From Macropodus opercularis (lineage: Eukaryota; Chordata; Actinopteri; Anabantiformes; Osphronemidae), in the NCBI GenBank assembly GCA_030770545.1, contig CM061092.1:17733501-17797500 (forward strand): DNA of 64,000 bases, given 5' to 3'. A model generated the notes under the pieces. The model had not been told where the DNA came from. It did no database searches and saw only the letters and a program-made list of their open reading frames with translations. The position numbers and the translations under genes are program-made. This document shows positions 46,299-58,790 of this stretch, in pieces. Numbering within the stretch: the first letter of the stretch is position 1; every line of letters begins with the position of its first letter.

Positions 46299-48417
46299 TC
46301 AATACCCACCCACCCCACCCCCATTCACCCTGTACAATCCAGAGACTAACATTTAATTTTGATGGACCAAATTAAAACATACACAGATCTTCAAAGAGGA
46401 GTTCATAGTGTATGTACCCCTCTTGAAAAAGAAAGACTGCCCATCACAATACAGCATCCAGCCCATACATACACAAAAAAATGTATGTGTTTTATTTTGA
46501 ATACAATATGCATTTACAAGATTTGTAAAGCCTTCCATTTTGTTTTTATCACAGTTATCCTCTATACAAATAGAATAGTGGTTGTCGTGTTTTTTAAATG
46601 GACACTTTAGTGCAGTGTATGTTTTGAATGAGTAAAGTGCTATTCATGTATATATGTGTGGAGGAGGTAATCCATCTGATTATGGGCATCTTAGAGCACT
46701 GTGTTGTGTAACTTAATTATACTTGGAGCCAATGTGATATTTTTCCTTTGTTGTTGGGGTCTTTGGCTACACCTAGTGGTCTCTCTTTATACAGCACAAG
46801 CGGTGTTTCAGGCTCTAAATGTTCTTTATGTTCTATTGATTGTAAGCATATCTAATGTACATGTAATAGACTTATTAAAGATTTCTTAGTGTAGATTAAT
46901 TCATGCTCAAGGCATGTAAATAAAGGTAAAAGTGAATGAATTTATTTGTACTTGGGTCCTAATCGTTATTTGTTTATTTATTGATGTGAATGTGCAAGAG
47001 AAACCCATGTCAGAAGACCGAATAGTCACATTGTGCTGAAGTTCAGCTTGTACAGTGAGAGGCATCTCTGGGCTGTATATTTTTTTTGTCAGGCAGAACA
47101 TTAATGCTATGTGGTTCTAATGGTACGGAGGACACAAGCTGGCAGAGGAAAAGGTCAGGGGTCAGACCATGCGGTGCACTGCAACTTGAAGCTTAGCTTC
47201 AGTAGCTGGACGTATTGGCCTGTTAAGCCTCACATAAAAACCCACAGTTGGTTGTATGTAAATTTCCAGTATATCTGGGGGTATATTCCGTTGTTCCTGC
47301 ATTGACTGTCAGTTTTTGTTCTTGGGATTTCTGTTGTTTTCACCAGTTTGCCTTGCTTTTATTAGAAGGAAATAGTCGGAGGTTTGAAATACTGCCCCAG
47401 GAGTTTATGTAACGTTTGTGCAATAGAAAAAAATAAAAAACCTGCGCTATTACACATAAACGTGCAAAGGCAGAATTCAGTTACTGATGAAACATGCTGA
47501 GGCTGAGGCCTGCTATAATAAGAAAATAATAGAGTACACAAAACACAAAAACCACACCCACTATATGGATGTCAATCAGCTGCAGTTTACGTATGTGTTT
47601 ATATGTGTTGTTCTGGTAATCTTACAAACGTTTCCTGTGCAGTCTATGGATTCACATGAGTTCACATCCCATTCTCTTTAAAAGGTAGAAGTCTGTGAAG
47701 TGATGATTGACGAGTGATTAGTTGCTGCTGCCAAAGTAAATGTCTATAGGGCTCAGCTAACTGGCTGTGGGTGTGATAGTCTTCAGGACGTAGTGTAGCA
47801 ATAATTGAAGTTATAGGATAATGTCATCAAACCCTAATATATTGATGAACAAATACAATGCCATGCTTCTTTTAATTACAGCATATTAGCATGCAAATAT
47901 TTACTCACACTACACATAAAATGTAATGGTATTCCAATCTTAGTGGGCAGGGTTCAATATGGAGTTGATCCTTTGCATCTGTAACAGCTTCAGTTCTTCG
48001 GGGAAGGCGTTTTTATTTGTTTATCTGTTCACTCACTCCTCCTGATAATAACACCTCCTGTTGGCCCTGACCTAATCATGGCTAAATTATTTTCACCTGT
48101 ACTGAATATTGAGTATATAAGGACTCAAAAAGCCATTGGACTTGGCTGGTTAGTCTCATTGCAGTTATCTTGTCAGTTCCAATACCTTGTTAGCTTGTCT
48201 GTTAGTTCATTTTGATGATCTTGCTTATTTGATTTCTCTTGCTCTGTGTAAGTTAGTTCTTTGTATTGTAGTCGTTGTGTTTGTTGTGATTTCTCTTGTT
48301 GGCATTTTCTCTGCTTTGCAGTGACCTAGAGTTTGTTGTTGTGTTTTTTTATTTTATTTAAATTATTTCATACTTCCCAATTTGTTCCTGCTCACAAAGT
48401 GAAATGTCGTGTATATA
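46299..48417. other. Unclassified intergenic sequence
   Basis: 48,030-48,330 has a pyrimidine-rich stretch with GAGTATATAAGGAC and CTTGTCAGTTCC, in the style of several promoter-like non-autonomous fish repeats (compare 41,001 on the minus strand and 50,651). No gene recognised. Confidence 0.4.
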
Positions 48418-49020
48418 TACAGCACTGTGCAAAGGTTTTAGGCAGGTGTGGAAAAATGTTGTAAACAAATTGAAAGTGATAGAAGTGTTAAACATTTATT
48501 TTCATAAATGAACATAATGCAGTGAATGAACAACTAATCTAAATCCCATTAATATTTGCTGTGACCACCCTTTGCCTTCAAACAGCAGCAGTTCTTCCAG
48601 GTTCACTTCAGAATCAGAATCAGCTTTATTGCCAGGTATGTTTACACATACTAGGAATTTGTCTTCGTGACAGAAGCTCCGCATTACAACAAAGAGACAG
48701 AACATAAAGCACATAATAAAAAGAATTAAAAAAAATATGACAATATACAAGGCAGTATATTACTTGTTCACAGTGTTTGAAGGAACTCGGCTGTAGGTTG
48801 TTCAAACATCTAGAGAACTAACCACAGATCTTCTGTGGATGTTGGGTTTCTACATCCTTCTGTCTCTGCATGTGATCCCAGACACACTCCATGATGCTGA
48901 GACCAGGGCTCTGTGGGGGCCATGACATCACTTCCGGTACTGACGTAGTAACCAAATATTGATTTGATTTAGATTTTTCTTTTGTTCGCGCACTTTGCAT
49001 TTTGTAAATTGACAAAAATA
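48418..49020 (-). mobile_element. Tc1 relic, same family as the left part of the ECT2-intron chimera
   Basis: Terminal CAGCACTGTGCAAAGG and a transposase C-terminus on the minus strand with SWPPQSPGLSIMECVWDHMQ. It is 5' truncated. A 153-bp foreign piece interrupts it at 48,609. Confidence 0.82.
48609..48761. mobile_element. Short LINE or SINE tail inserted in the Tc1 relic
   Basis: Begins AGAATCAGAATCAGCTTTAT and continues with TACTAGGAATTTGTCTTCGT, a common fish retroposon 3' end. ACTT flanks it on both sides, and the uninterrupted order is seen in the copy at 10,900. Confidence 0.7.
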
Positions 49021-50562
49021 AACAATCATTATTAGCTACTCTTGATGAGACTTACATGTGTTGAGCCTTTAAACCATAGTCTTCAAACTGAGTAGTGGTA
49101 CATTTGCTAAACATACACACTCCATCTTGAAAGCCTCTTGGGATGGAGAATAGGGGAGAAAAACAAGCAGAAAGTAAAAGACTCTTGATGTGTAAACCCT
49201 CTCCTTGCACTTATCTCACATCAAGCAAATGCAAATCACAATACACCCATCCACAAAGAGAGTGGCACAAATCCTTAAAACAGTCATAAAGTCAAAGGCA
49301 GAGCATCGTTCCAAGTTGGAAACTCTGAGGAGAGGCCTTCGTGTTTTCCTACGAGAAACATAGAGGAACAAAGAGAAGAGGTTAAACAGAAGAGGAAAGA
49401 GTTGTGTCATCAAGGCTTTTCCTTTCTCTGCTTGCCCTTGTTTTTTTTTATACAAAGCAGGTGTAGCTTCGACTTACTGCCAAAAAAAACTGGCTTTAGC
49501 CTGCAGCTTTCACTTTCACAGTCATCTGATGCTGGGAACCTGTCATGAGAATGAATGAAAAGGTCTTTTAGCAAAGTTTCCAGTACCTCAGTAAGAGGCT
49601 GGTTGATGTTGAACCTTTCTGGTCCAGTTTGAACTTGATATATATACTACTGGAAACTGGGGAACACGCCCCCCAATACTTGTCATGGTCACTCATTATC
49701 AAACTTTGTCTTTAACATTCATTATTAAACGTGCCCACTGAGCTGCTCAACAAGCATCAGGTGCATGTTGGGCTGACATGTTGCTCCATATGTCATTCAC
49801 AACTGACCATCTACAGGTAAAATGATCTGAGCTCTGAAAAAATATCTGAGCTTCATTCGTTCAAGCCACTTTTGTTTGGGAAACAGCATCTGTATCAAAA
49901 AACCTTTGCTAGATTTATTCTAAGTTCTATTCTAAGTGACTGTTTTGAGCTGTTATGCGCAACCATCCACCATATTTAGATGCGTTAACATTAGACAACT
50001 GGGGAGTTCAGACAGATCTGTCTATCACTTTGCATTTTGTGTAATTTACATTAGACCAACATAAACTTAATATAATTATTACCCATGTGATTAAATGGTG
50101 TGTTGCTAGATACCTGGTGCCAAGACAGACAGATGTGTTCTGACCTAAAATTGAAAGCTCTAAGGGCACAGAAGTTGTAATCTGTCTGGTATCTTCCTTT
50201 AATTGCAGGACTTTGGTTTGCACACTGTAAGCGCAAAGGAAACAAAATTTACATCAGCAATAAAGTGGAGCTTTCAAAGATCGCCCTGTCAGTTCATGAA
50301 AGGTACCAGGTAATTACAGTGAAGCACACAATGTTCATGTTGGACTGAAGGTACTTACTAAGGCTGATTCAAACATTAAATTCAAACAAAATTAATTTCA
50401 TTTCCATGTATTAAATGTTTGGATTAGAAGTATATTATTTGTGTCTTTTCAAAGTTTTATCAGATAATAAAATAATTGTGCAGCTGTGTATTTTTTTATC
50501 AGCTTTGGACAGCACAGTTAAAATAGGCTATAGTGTGGACAATAACCTGACTGCCTACACTC
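49021..50562. other. Unclassified sequence with one exon-like segment
   Basis: 50,208-50,311 has a good acceptor (TTTAATTGCAG) and a weak donor (CAG then GTAATT), and it is open in more than one frame. No family recognised. The rest shows nothing. Confidence 0.35.
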
Positions 50563-50650
50563 GGTAAATGGTCTGTGCTTTTCTACCTGATCAGTGCTCA
50601 AAGGACGTTGACTAGCGTTTTATTCAACTATTCGCACGCACACATTCATA
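50563..50650 (-). mobile_element. SINE tail fragment
   Basis: TAAATGGTCTGTGCTTTTCT and the TGCTCAAAG that follows match the reverse complement of the 3' part of the SINE at 44,064. Confidence 0.7.
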
Positions 50651-50965
50651 TATCGTGACAGATCTGCTATGCAACACAGGCCAGGTGTTAGGATCCCTGG
50701 CCCGGCCTCATGCACAGGCTCTTTCTCACTCCCTTGCCTCCAGACACTCCTACTTCCTGGTTATCCCCTCTGTCTCTCATTAGTGGTTTAACCTCCCAAA
50801 CCACACTCACCTATGTCTTCCCCTCTGCCTCAGCATAAATACTCCACCACAGATTGTCTGTTATTTCCCCTGCCAGAAATCCTGCAGTTCCTGTTACATT
50901 GTGTAAAAAGCATAGTCCTTTGTGTTTAAGTAGCCACACCGGTTGCTTGTTTAAGTTGCATTTTT
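50651..50965. repeat. Unclassified promoter-like repeat
   Basis: Pyrimidine-rich with GCATAAATACTCC and CCTGTTACATTG. Probably a dispersed non-autonomous element; the family is not known. Confidence 0.35.
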
Positions 50966-51864
50966 GTCCCTGTCAAATCTAGGATAGAATTCAAAATTCT
51001 TCTCCTCACCTACAAAGCTCTTCATAATAAAGCTCCATCTTATCTTAAAGACCTCATTGCTTCTTATGCTCCCAACAGAACGTTTCGTTCTCAGAGCGCT
51101 GGTCTACTTGTGGTTCCTAGAGTTTCTAAATGTAGAATGGGAGGCAGAGCATTTAGCTACCAAGCTCCTCTCCTATGGAACCAGCTTCCAGTCCAGGTTC
51201 GAGAAGCAGACACCCTCTCTAGTTTTAAAACTAGGCTTAAAACAATTCTTTTTGACAAAGCGTATAGTTAGAGATGGTTCTGGTCACCCTGAACCATCTC
51301 TTAGTTAAGCTGCTATAGACTTAGATGCTGGGGTACGTCCTTCAGTCAGTGAGCTCTTTTTTCTCTTTTTCTTCTATCTGCTAACATGCCTCCATTTCCA
51401 CATGTACTAACTTTGTCTCTTTTCTCTCCTAGTTGTGCTTCTCCCCTTCTGTCTGTCTCTATCCTCATCTACAGGTATCATCAGACTCAGATTCGTGTGT
51501 CTCCAGTGTTCAGTTGCTGGTCCAACCATCCTGCCTGTGTTCTGTTGCTGCTTGTTTTGTTGTGGTTGTGTTCTTTTCTCTCTTCTCTATCCCCTCACCC
51601 CAACCGGTCAAGGCAGATGGCCGCCCACACTGAGCCTGGGTCTGCTGGAGGTTTCTTCCTCGTTAGAGAGGGAGTTTTTCCTCTCCACTGTTGCTATTAA
51701 AATGTACAATTTATCGATTGGCCACAATTAAAAGCTTGCTCTATGTGGGAATTGTTGGGTTTAGTTGTGTAAGGTCTTAAAACCTTACTTGTAAAGTGCC
51801 TTGAGATAACTGATGTTGTGAATTGGCGCTATATAAATAAAGTTGAATTGAATTGAATTGAATT
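50966..51864 (+). mobile_element. L2-like LINE 3' end (copy F)
   Basis: RT C-terminal segment (frame 51057-51308 with WRAE-type changes, ending QFFLTKRIVRDG in a shifted frame), then an intact 3' UTR and (AATTG)n tail. It is the best-preserved 3' end in the window. Confidence 0.9.
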
Positions 51865-52206
51865 CGCGAAAAACTCCTCTGCAGGAGCCCACGATCCACC
51901 ACTGTTTCATGTTTAAAACTGATACTTCAGTACTTTTACCAGTTTGGGCATAATTTGCCAGAATTCATTTGCCAAAAGCGGACAAAATACTTCATCCAAG
52001 TCAGCATAAAATAACTAAAAGCAATGAATACCAACTACTGCATTGCTTGATATCCCATTAAACTGGACCAAAACATACTATACTACTACAGTAGTAGTAT
52101 TCACCGCCACATATTATTTTTCAAATCTTAATTTAACTTTTTAGTGCAGCGCAGCTATTGCGGAAGTTGTTCTCCATGAATACTGACTCATTTCCATTTC
52201 AAGTGT
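51865..52206. other. Intergenic, nothing recognised
   Basis: No supported gene or repeat. Confidence 0.45.
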
Positions 52207-52398
52207 TTATAATTTTGGAGGCTGAGCTTCTCTAGCAAACTGCCAGCCCTCAGCTGTCATCAGTCTGCCCTTGCTATCGTAAACAAGTGGAAATAAACCA
52301 ACATTGTAAAGAGGTCCCCAGTGACTCAAGGCAGATGCAAACAACTCTCCTTTCCCACTCACCGAATTACTGTTGACATTCCGAGCTGACATAGGCAT
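52207..52398 (-). other. Unidentified 63-codon open frame with exon-like character
   Basis: ATG to TAA on the minus strand. The sequence has balanced composition (ALSHWGPLYNVGLFPLVYDS, then LMTAEGWQFAREAQPPKL) and does not look like translated repeat. AG acceptor candidates precede it (TGTCAG), and a GTGAGT lies inside. It could be the last coding exon of a minus-strand host gene or a processed fragment. I do not recognise it. Confidence 0.3.
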
Positions 52399-54683
52399 CT
52401 AATTCTCATTATTGAAAATGGAGTTCAATCAACTCTAGGTGCTGTGTAATCAATTAAAGTGCCATCCAGCTATCAGTGTGGTTGAGCGTTGGCCAAAAAT
52501 TACTACATATTAAAATACGTTTTATGACAAATGGAAGAAAAAACATACATACGTACAATGTATGAGCATTACCAGTATACATATAGGAATGTACTGTATC
52601 TCCACATACAGAGACAATGCAAGAATATGCTTATAATGCAGACCGACCACTTAATCCCTAGTGGTCCTCGTTCTGACCGCAACAGACGTGGCCAGAGATC
52701 AATACTCCTATTACCTGATATAAGGAGAGAGAATGGATGTTGTGGATTTCGTAGTGTGAGGGGCGAAGAGACAAAGAGGCCAATGTGGTATATCTTACAT
52801 ACAGGTAATAACAGTGGTGCACCTCTGACAGTCATCTAGAAAATATGATAGAGAGAAAAGATGGGCAAATAAGAGCAATAACAGCAGAGGTGGGGAAACA
52901 TTGTTGCAAAGAGACAGGCAACTACACAGGTTGACACAGTATTCACTATATATTACACTAAAGGTTCAGATTTTATTGCACTACCTCTAATACTCTAATA
53001 CACTATTTATACACTACACTGCAGTTCAAAGAGTCACTGGTCACTGCAGGGGTTCTGATGCAGTTTTTCCCATTATCCCGTTAGTAAAACAGCAAAACTA
53101 CATCATTCACAAACAAGGTGGTGGGGCAAGGTAATGAATGTGGTCTTACTGCCATATCTGGTCCAACGGGTGGTAAGAAAAGATCCAGTAACCAGGGCGC
53201 CACACAGTCCCAGGTGTCGTAAACTGAGGTGCCCACCCCCCACCCTTCAGGCAGAGCTGCAGCAACCACAGGGACACCACCAGGGGCCAGGCCCAGCCAC
53301 CAATGAGTCAGCACCAGACTACCCCAGGAAGAGCAGAAGCAAACACTCCTCCACCCAAAGATCAACCTCTAACATACGCACACCCATACACTGACTGTGA
53401 CATACACCCAGACATCTACACATCCATACGTGAATCTATATACACTCACGCCATACGCGAGTTCCCATTTATGAGGGGAGTAGGACTATGAGCTGCGTGG
53501 CCCCAGGCAGGACCTGCGGCGACTTCAGAACCATCACCCCTTGCCCCTTATCTGAGGAGGAGTAGTGAACAGGGAGACCCCCAGTGCCTTGCTGGCCTGT
53601 GGCTTGGCTGTGGGATTGTGGGACTAAGATGCATTAAAAGTGCTAAAGGTGTCCAGGAGCACAACCGCTGGCTGACAGATGTGTCTCCCAGAGAGTGTAC
53701 TTTTCCATAAGTTTCCACTTTGCAAATAGAGCAGGGTGGTGATCAACGTTACCGGGGCTGGCGAGTGAGGCCATGGCTTGGCTCTGTCTTCCTGACCCCA
53801 GTAAGAGACCACCCCCTCAGGCCCTAAATGTACGTCTATGTGCAGAAATACTGAGAAGACCACCAGTCTCAAAAGCCTTGGTCAGTGTTTCTGTGTAATG
53901 TAACTGTTAAAACTGAGGGGCATTTCACGCCGGCCTTATTTTATCTTGTAGAGAATTAATGAAGCTTCATATACAAACATAAATCTTAAAAACACTTTAT
54001 TTCGTTATGAACCCTGCTCCATAATAAATAATCCATCACTGCTGTTTACATACAGTGAATGAAAATGAAAACAGCTAAAGGGACAGACTAAGGAAGCTTC
54101 CTGGATATTTGGTGAAATGTTTCTACTCTAAGGAATTCATTTATTGATTATGCACAATTATTATTGGAAGAAACTCAATTCATTGCCAGTCAGATTATGT
54201 TTAGATGTTTAGTTTGTTTGACCAGCCTGTCTGTATAAGCACACGGTCAGTGAGTCGCAGAGCATTCCTTGGTCAAACAAGCCATCACTATAATTTACGT
54301 GTGCAATTGACACAATGTGTACGGTAAATGTGACAGTGCAGCTGGACTAAGAAGTCCAGTGTGTGTTTGCCTTATTGGTGATGCTGCCGTTTACAGATGT
54401 GATCAGGAAGGCTCTTGTGTGGTACGGTTTCAGCTGTCTTTCAACACTTGGCTGCTGTACACACCCACAAAGACACAGAAGTACAACACTCCACACCATA
54501 ACAACTCAGTTAACAAAAACACATTATTATGATATTGGTCATAACACAAAATAACAATCAAATACAAATTTCCATGCCCTGGGAATGTATAGAAATCCAG
54601 AATGAAAAGTTAAAGTTCTTGCTTGCGTATACAAACTTTTTATATTTTAAGTATCAGTAGTAGTATTTCAATGTGCCAATGTG
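52399..54683. other. Unclassified sequence with a GC-rich block
   Basis: 53,040-53,130 is the inverted partner of the 45,815 repeat. The following 53,130-53,870 is GC-rich and open in several frames on both strands, so probably an old repeat rather than a gene. Confidence 0.4.
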
Positions 54684-56893
54684 AGCCAGTGAACCAGAGG
54701 AGGTTAGCTCCATGGTATAACTCAGAGATTCGCACCCTTAAGTAGAGGACTCGAAAACTAGAAAGACAGTGGCGTCCAACAAATTAGGTGAATCCTGTCT
54801 AGCATGGAAAGACAGTTTAATACTATATAAAAAAAGCACATTGTGCTGCTAGAACCACATGTTATTCATCATTAATTGAGGAAAATAAAAACAACCCCAA
54901 TTTTCACTTAGGGGTGTACTCACTTGGCTATGGCTATGTTTGGAGTTTTTTTGAGGGTACAGCAAATTTACACTGTTATACAAACTCTACACTCACTACT
55001 TTACATTGTAGCAAAGTGTAATTTCTTCATTGTTGTCACATGAAAATATATATTAAATATTTACAAGAAATGTGAGGGGCGTACTCACTTCTGCAAGATA
55101 CTGCATTATTCATCATTGATTGAGGAAAATAAAACAACCCCAGGTTTCTTTTCAGCACTGTAGCCAGGCTGACTAAGAGTCATAGTTGTGTTGAGCTTAG
55201 TGTCCCTTTAAATCTCAGCAGCAACGACTTTATGAATTTCTTTAGTAATAAAATCATAACCATTAGAGAAAAAATGTATCAGAATCTGTCAACAAAAGTC
55301 ATAAACCAATCTGCAGATCCAACAGCCTTAGATCTGTTGGTTAGACCTGTGTCTTACTTACTAACTGTATTTCCCCCATAGATCACACTGAGTTAACTTC
55401 AATAATTAACTCTGCTAAATCAGCTACTTGTCTCTTAGACCCAATTCCAACTAGATCATTTTCCATTAATCAGCACGTCCATATAGAATCAAATCAACCA
55501 ATCTCTGTTTACAGGCTACATACCACAGGCTTTTAAGGTTGCTGTGGTCAAACCTTTATTAAAAAAAAATACTCTTGACCCTAGAGAACTTGCAAACTAT
55601 AGGCCTATATCTAATCTGCCCTTTATTTCTAAAGTCCTAAAATTGTAGCTAAACAACTAAGTGACCACCTGCGTAGAAATAACCTGTATGAAGATTTCCA
55701 GTCAGGATTCAGATACATCATAGCACAGAAACAGCTCTGATTAGAGTCACTAATGATCTTCTCACAGCTTCAGACAATGGTCTAGTTTCTGTACTTGTCC
55801 TGTTAGATCTGAGTGCAGCATTTGATACGATAGATCACAAGATTCTATTGCAGAGACTGGAAAATAGCATTGGTATTAAAGGCAAAGCACTGGGATGGTT
55901 TAAGTCTTATCTTAACAGATTCCAATTTGTTCATTTTCGTGATCACTCTTCCATCCGCGCAAAAAACAGTTTTTACATGTCTCCTCTTGGTAATATTATT
56001 AGGAAACACTCAATTTTCACTGCTATGCAGATTATACTACATTTGTCCATGAAACCAGAGGAAACAAACCAATTAGTCAAGCTTCAAACTTGTTTAAATG
56101 ATATTAAATCCAGGATGTCCCATAATTTTCTACAACTAAATTCAGACAAAACTGAGGTTATTATAATTGGTGCTAAAAACCACAGAGACTCATTATTGAA
56201 TCAGATTGTTACTTTGGATGACATAACATTAGCTTCAAGTTCTACTCTTAAGGAACCTTGGTGTCATTTTTGATTTTTAAAGAAATCTTTAGAACGGCCT
56301 ACTTCCACTTCAGGAATATTGCTAAAATTAGTGAGTGATGCTGAAAAATTAATCCATGCATTTGTTACCTCTAGGCTGGGCTACTTTAACTCGCTACTCA
56401 TAGTTTGTCCCAATAACTCTGTAAAAAGCCTCCAGTTAATTCAAAATGCTGCAGCCAGAGTCTGACTGGACTCAGGAAGAGAGATCACATTTCTCCTACA
56501 TTAGCTTCTCTGCATTGGCTCCCTGTCAAATCTAGAATAGAATTCAAAATTCTTCTCCTCACCTACAAAGCTCTTTATAATAAAGCTCCATCTTATCTTA
56601 AAGACCTCATAGCTGGTTCTAGTCACTCTGAACCATCTCTTAGTTAAGCTGCTATAGACTTAGATGCTGGATGACATCCTTCATTCACTGAGCTCTTTTC
56701 GGTTTCTTCTGTCCACTAACATGCCTCCATGTCCACATGTGACTAACGTTGTCTGTTTTTCTCACCTAGTTGTGCTTCTCTCTTTCTGTCTCTCTCTCGA
56801 TTCTCATCTCCAGGTATCATCAGACTCAGAGCCGTGTGTCTCCAGTGTTCAGTTGCTGGTCCAACCATCCTGCCTGTGTTCTGTTGCTGCTTG
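54684..56893 (+). mobile_element. L2-like LINE, linker to 3' UTR (copy G, left part)
   Basis: Starts in the linker (APWYNSEIRTL-like reading, frame broken) and runs through the RT with frameshifts: FDTIDHKILLQRLENSIGIK near 55,830, then MSHNFLQLNSDKTEVIIIGA near 56,120. A piece of RT C-terminus is deleted near 56,610. It is interrupted by a Tc1 fragment (54,900) and a solo LTR (56,894). Dead. Confidence 0.87.
54900..55103 (+). mobile_element. Tc1 terminal fragment flanked by a 37-bp host duplication
   Basis: From TTTTCACTTAGGGGTGTACT to TTCTGCAAGATACTG: the outer end of a common fish Tc1 element (reverse complement starts CAGTATCTTGCAGAAGTGAG). The L2 sequence before it (54862-54899) is repeated after it (55106-55142) with three differences. 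Confidence 0.75.
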
Positions 56894-57957
56894 TGTAGCC
56901 CAGGTGAAAATAAATAAATAAATAGATAAGAAGAAAATAGTAAAAGAAAGTATAAATAGATAATTGTCTTAAATAAGATAAATAAATACATAAGTAATGG
57001 GTGTTTAATTATTGAAATAAGTTGTTAATGTATATTTTCTTTTACACTGTTTAACACATGGTTTAAAGATGTTAAATGTGTGTTTATAAATGTGTTCTGT
57101 TTTGTAAGCCAAAGCTGTTTGTGAATAGTGTTAACTGTATATCAAACTGTGCAGGGTTTTGTTTTATTGTTTTGTAACCGGAAGTAGAGAGGGAGACCGG
57201 AAGGAGAGGAGAGCACAAGAGCAGCAGAGCTAAGGTGCAGGCGGAGTAACGCACTTACGAAAAGTTCGGTGTTTAATCCAAGAAACTTTTAAAAAAGTAA
57301 AGTTTGGACTGTCATCATGATAGTCTGAGTTTATGGACCTGTGGTAGTAAGAAAGCGAACTTCAACACGACGTTCGGCATCGGACTATCGCAGGTGCTGC
57401 TCGTTAGCTAATCGAGGAGCGGTAACGGCACCTGGAGACGGAGGCAGCCAGCTAACCCAGCAGGACACGCTTCTCTCAGGCGGTCGAGGTAGGACGCCAG
57501 CGATATCGGCACTGTGGACCCTGCTCGAGGACGGAGTGTGGGGAAGGTATAACTTTATAACTTTAAAGTTATATATAACTATAACTTTTATTGTGTTCAT
57601 TGCTCTCACTGGAGTGGACGGACCGCTACGTTCTGGCTCCACGTGCACGTGCAACGATTCAGGCCTGCAACGGTTTGGTGACACTGACACGAAAGACATT
57701 TTGTTTGACACGATTGACTCCTGAATGTTTAAGTTTGTTTGTTATTTTTGTCTTAATTATTAGGAGTACTTATTATTTTGTTATATAAAGTATTAGAGTT
57801 ATTATTATAGTTACTGAATCACTCTTAGGGTTGGTAAGGAAAAGGATAATTGGTAAAAGCACCCATGAGTAAAAGACAATATACAGTAATATAGAAATAT
57901 ATATAAAATTCAGAACTCAGGGCCCCATCTACTATTAGATCTGGTAGATGAGCTACA
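56894..57957. mobile_element. Solo LTR, 1,064 bp, 4-bp target duplication
   Basis: Starts TGTAGC and ends GCTACA (six-base inverted ends), flanked by CTTG at 56890-56893 and 57958-57961. Copy F shows the uninterrupted target. It contains AATAAA signals and no long ORF. It fits a solo LTR of a Gypsy-type element or retrovirus. Confidence 0.85.
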
Positions 57958-58260
57958 CTTGTTTTGTTGTGCTTGTGTCCTTTTCTCTCTTCTCTATCCC
58001 CTCACCCCAACCGGTCAAGGCAGATGGCCGCCCACACTGAGCCTGGGTCTGCTGGAGGTTTCTTCCTCTCTATAGAGGGAGTTTTTCCTCTCCGCTGTTG
58101 CTATTAAAATGTACAATTTATCGATTGGCTACTATTAAAAGCTGCTCTATGTGGGATTTGTTGGGTTTAGTTGTCTACGGTCTTAAACCTTACTTGTAAA
58201 GTACCTTGAGATAACTGATGTGAATTGGTGCTATATAAATAAAGTTGAATTGAATTGAAT
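57958..58260 (+). mobile_element. L2-like LINE 3' UTR and tail (copy G, right part)
   Basis: Continues copy G exactly after the solo LTR: CTTCTCTATCCCCTCACCCC, CTGGAGGTTTCTTCCTC, then a TATATAAATAAAGTTGAATT tail. Confidence 0.9.
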
Positions 58261-58790
58261 ACAAGGGGGCACTGGTGTAGTAAATGTTGAGTCTCTAATA
58301 ATCACAAAACTACTATCACTACTGTATATGGTCAGGCATAATGGCCATTTCAGGAGGCTAATTTCTTTGTTTATAATATTTCATAACAATTCTCTTTACT
58401 GCCTTGCAAGAGATGGAGTGGGCAAAGTAGCAGGTACAGTACAGTATATAACCATGTTAAGGTGGACAGAAGACCTATACATTACAATATACAGATACAT
58501 ACATTACATTATAGAATATCCAGAAAATACAGCATATATTGCAGCATGTACAGCATTTTAATTGTTTATTTAAAATTGTAATCTTCTATTGACTTATTGG
58601 TTTCCAAACTAATGTATACATACAGTATGTACAGGTACATATGTACCATACAAGTAAATTTATATAGCCAGATGATTTATTGATATTCAGTACATTTATT
58701 GTTTCTAGAGCAACCAAAACACACATGTTGCCAAACATGTTTGAAAGTTTGGTGTGGAAAGCAAGAAGACAGGAGAACAAACAAGAGAAG
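58261..58790. other. Intergenic flank of the retrovirus, nothing recognised
   Basis: AT-rich; no supported gene or repeat. Confidence 0.45.

Noticed and set aside
53081..53491. GC-rich open frames on both strands
   Set aside because: Same reasoning, and next to a dispersed repeat. No domain or splice pattern.
56894..57957. Host gene promoter or CpG island inside L2 copy G
   Set aside because: TG...CA ends and an exact 4-bp target duplication show it is an inserted LTR. The GC-rich middle is part of that LTR.
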